Positions 5,138 through 5,282 of a stretch of DNA of 5,282 nt are shown here, in pieces (within the stretch, counting starts at the first letter, position 1; the number at the start of each line of letters is the position of its first letter). Made by a program: the position numbers and the translations under genes. The DNA comes from Actinomycetota bacterium (GTDB taxonomy: Bacteria > Actinomycetota > Actinomycetes > S36-B12 > CAIYMF01), in contig WLOZ01000170.1 in the NCBI GenBank assembly GCA_009699025.1, positions 1 through 5,282 on the forward strand, in the 5' to 3' direction. The notes under the pieces were generated by a model. That model was not told the origin of the DNA, ran no database searches, and saw only the letters and a program-made list of their open reading frames with translations.

Positions 5138-5282
5138 ATGGAGTGGGGCAATGCTGTCGTGCAGGGCCTGCTGTTGGGCGGGCTCTATGCGCTGCTCGCC
5201 GCCGGACTGTCGCTGATGTTCGGCGTCATGCGCCTGGTCAACCTGGCGCACGGGGCACTGGCGATCGTCGCTGCCTACCTGG
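5138..5282 (+). CDS. ABC transporter permease, LivH-like, N-terminal part (runs off the window)
   Basis: Forty-eight codons are visible before the end of the window. The product starts MEWGNAVVQGLLLGGLYALL and continues through a hydrophobic first membrane helix (about residues 7-30) to the segment FGVMRLVNLAHGALAIVAAY. This GVMR-x-x-NLAHG segment is the strongest LivH family marker. LivH-type permeases are integral membrane proteins of about 290 residues that pair with a LivM-type permease to form the channel. GGGAG at 5127-5131, overlapping the LivF-like stop, lies six bases before ATG 5138 and supports this start. A livM-like gene probably follows outside the window, because all other parts of the importer are present here. 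Confidence 0.9.
   Translation, partial: MEWGNAVVQGLLLGGLYALLAAGLSLMFGVMRLVNLAHGALAIVAAYL

Overview
The window looks like a high-G+C bacterial chromosome fragment, most likely actinobacterial. Third codon positions are strongly G/C-rich, there are ATGA-type overlaps between genes, and the transporter's binding protein is a lipoprotein with an Ala/Thr-rich signal peptide and a Ser/Ala linker. The genus cannot be told from the sequence. All genes lie on the + strand and coding density is high; no RNA gene, insertion sequence, CRISPR array or phage-like segment was seen.

Region 1 (1-2100) is the end of a catabolic operon. It holds the last 43 codons of a CoA-transferase alpha subunit, a complete beta subunit (131-973) and a maleylacetate reductase-type dehydrogenase (970-2100). 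Each junction is a 4-base ATGA overlap, so the three are probably translationally coupled. Maleylacetate reductase makes 3-oxoadipate, and a two-subunit CoA-transferase can activate 3-oxoadipate to its CoA thioester. Together they suggest the lower part of a hydroxyquinol/resorcinol-type or chloroaromatic pathway; the ring-cleavage dioxygenase would have to lie outside the window.

Region 2 (2101-2215) is the only sizeable regulatory gap. It carries a terminator-like hairpin, a possible promoter, a CRP-like palindrome (CGTGA-N6-TCACG), a second perfect inverted repeat that overlaps its edge, and a strong ribosome binding site.

Region 3 (2216-5282) is a branched-chain-amino-acid-type (HAAT/Liv) ABC importer: a substrate-binding lipoprotein, a LivG-like ATPase, a LivF-like ATPase and the first 48 codons of a LivH-like permease. 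A long GC-rich hairpin sits between the binding-protein gene and the ATPase genes and could set a higher expression level for the binding protein. The neighbourhood suggests that the importer takes up the aromatic compound feeding the region 1 pathway rather than an amino acid, but this is inference.

No wholly new system was found. The points most worth a second look are the 9-base tandem repeat coding for an LTG/LTE N-terminus in the CoA-transferase beta subunit, the paired palindromes upstream of the transporter, the intercistronic hairpin, and the non-canonical ABC signature of the LivG-like ATPase.
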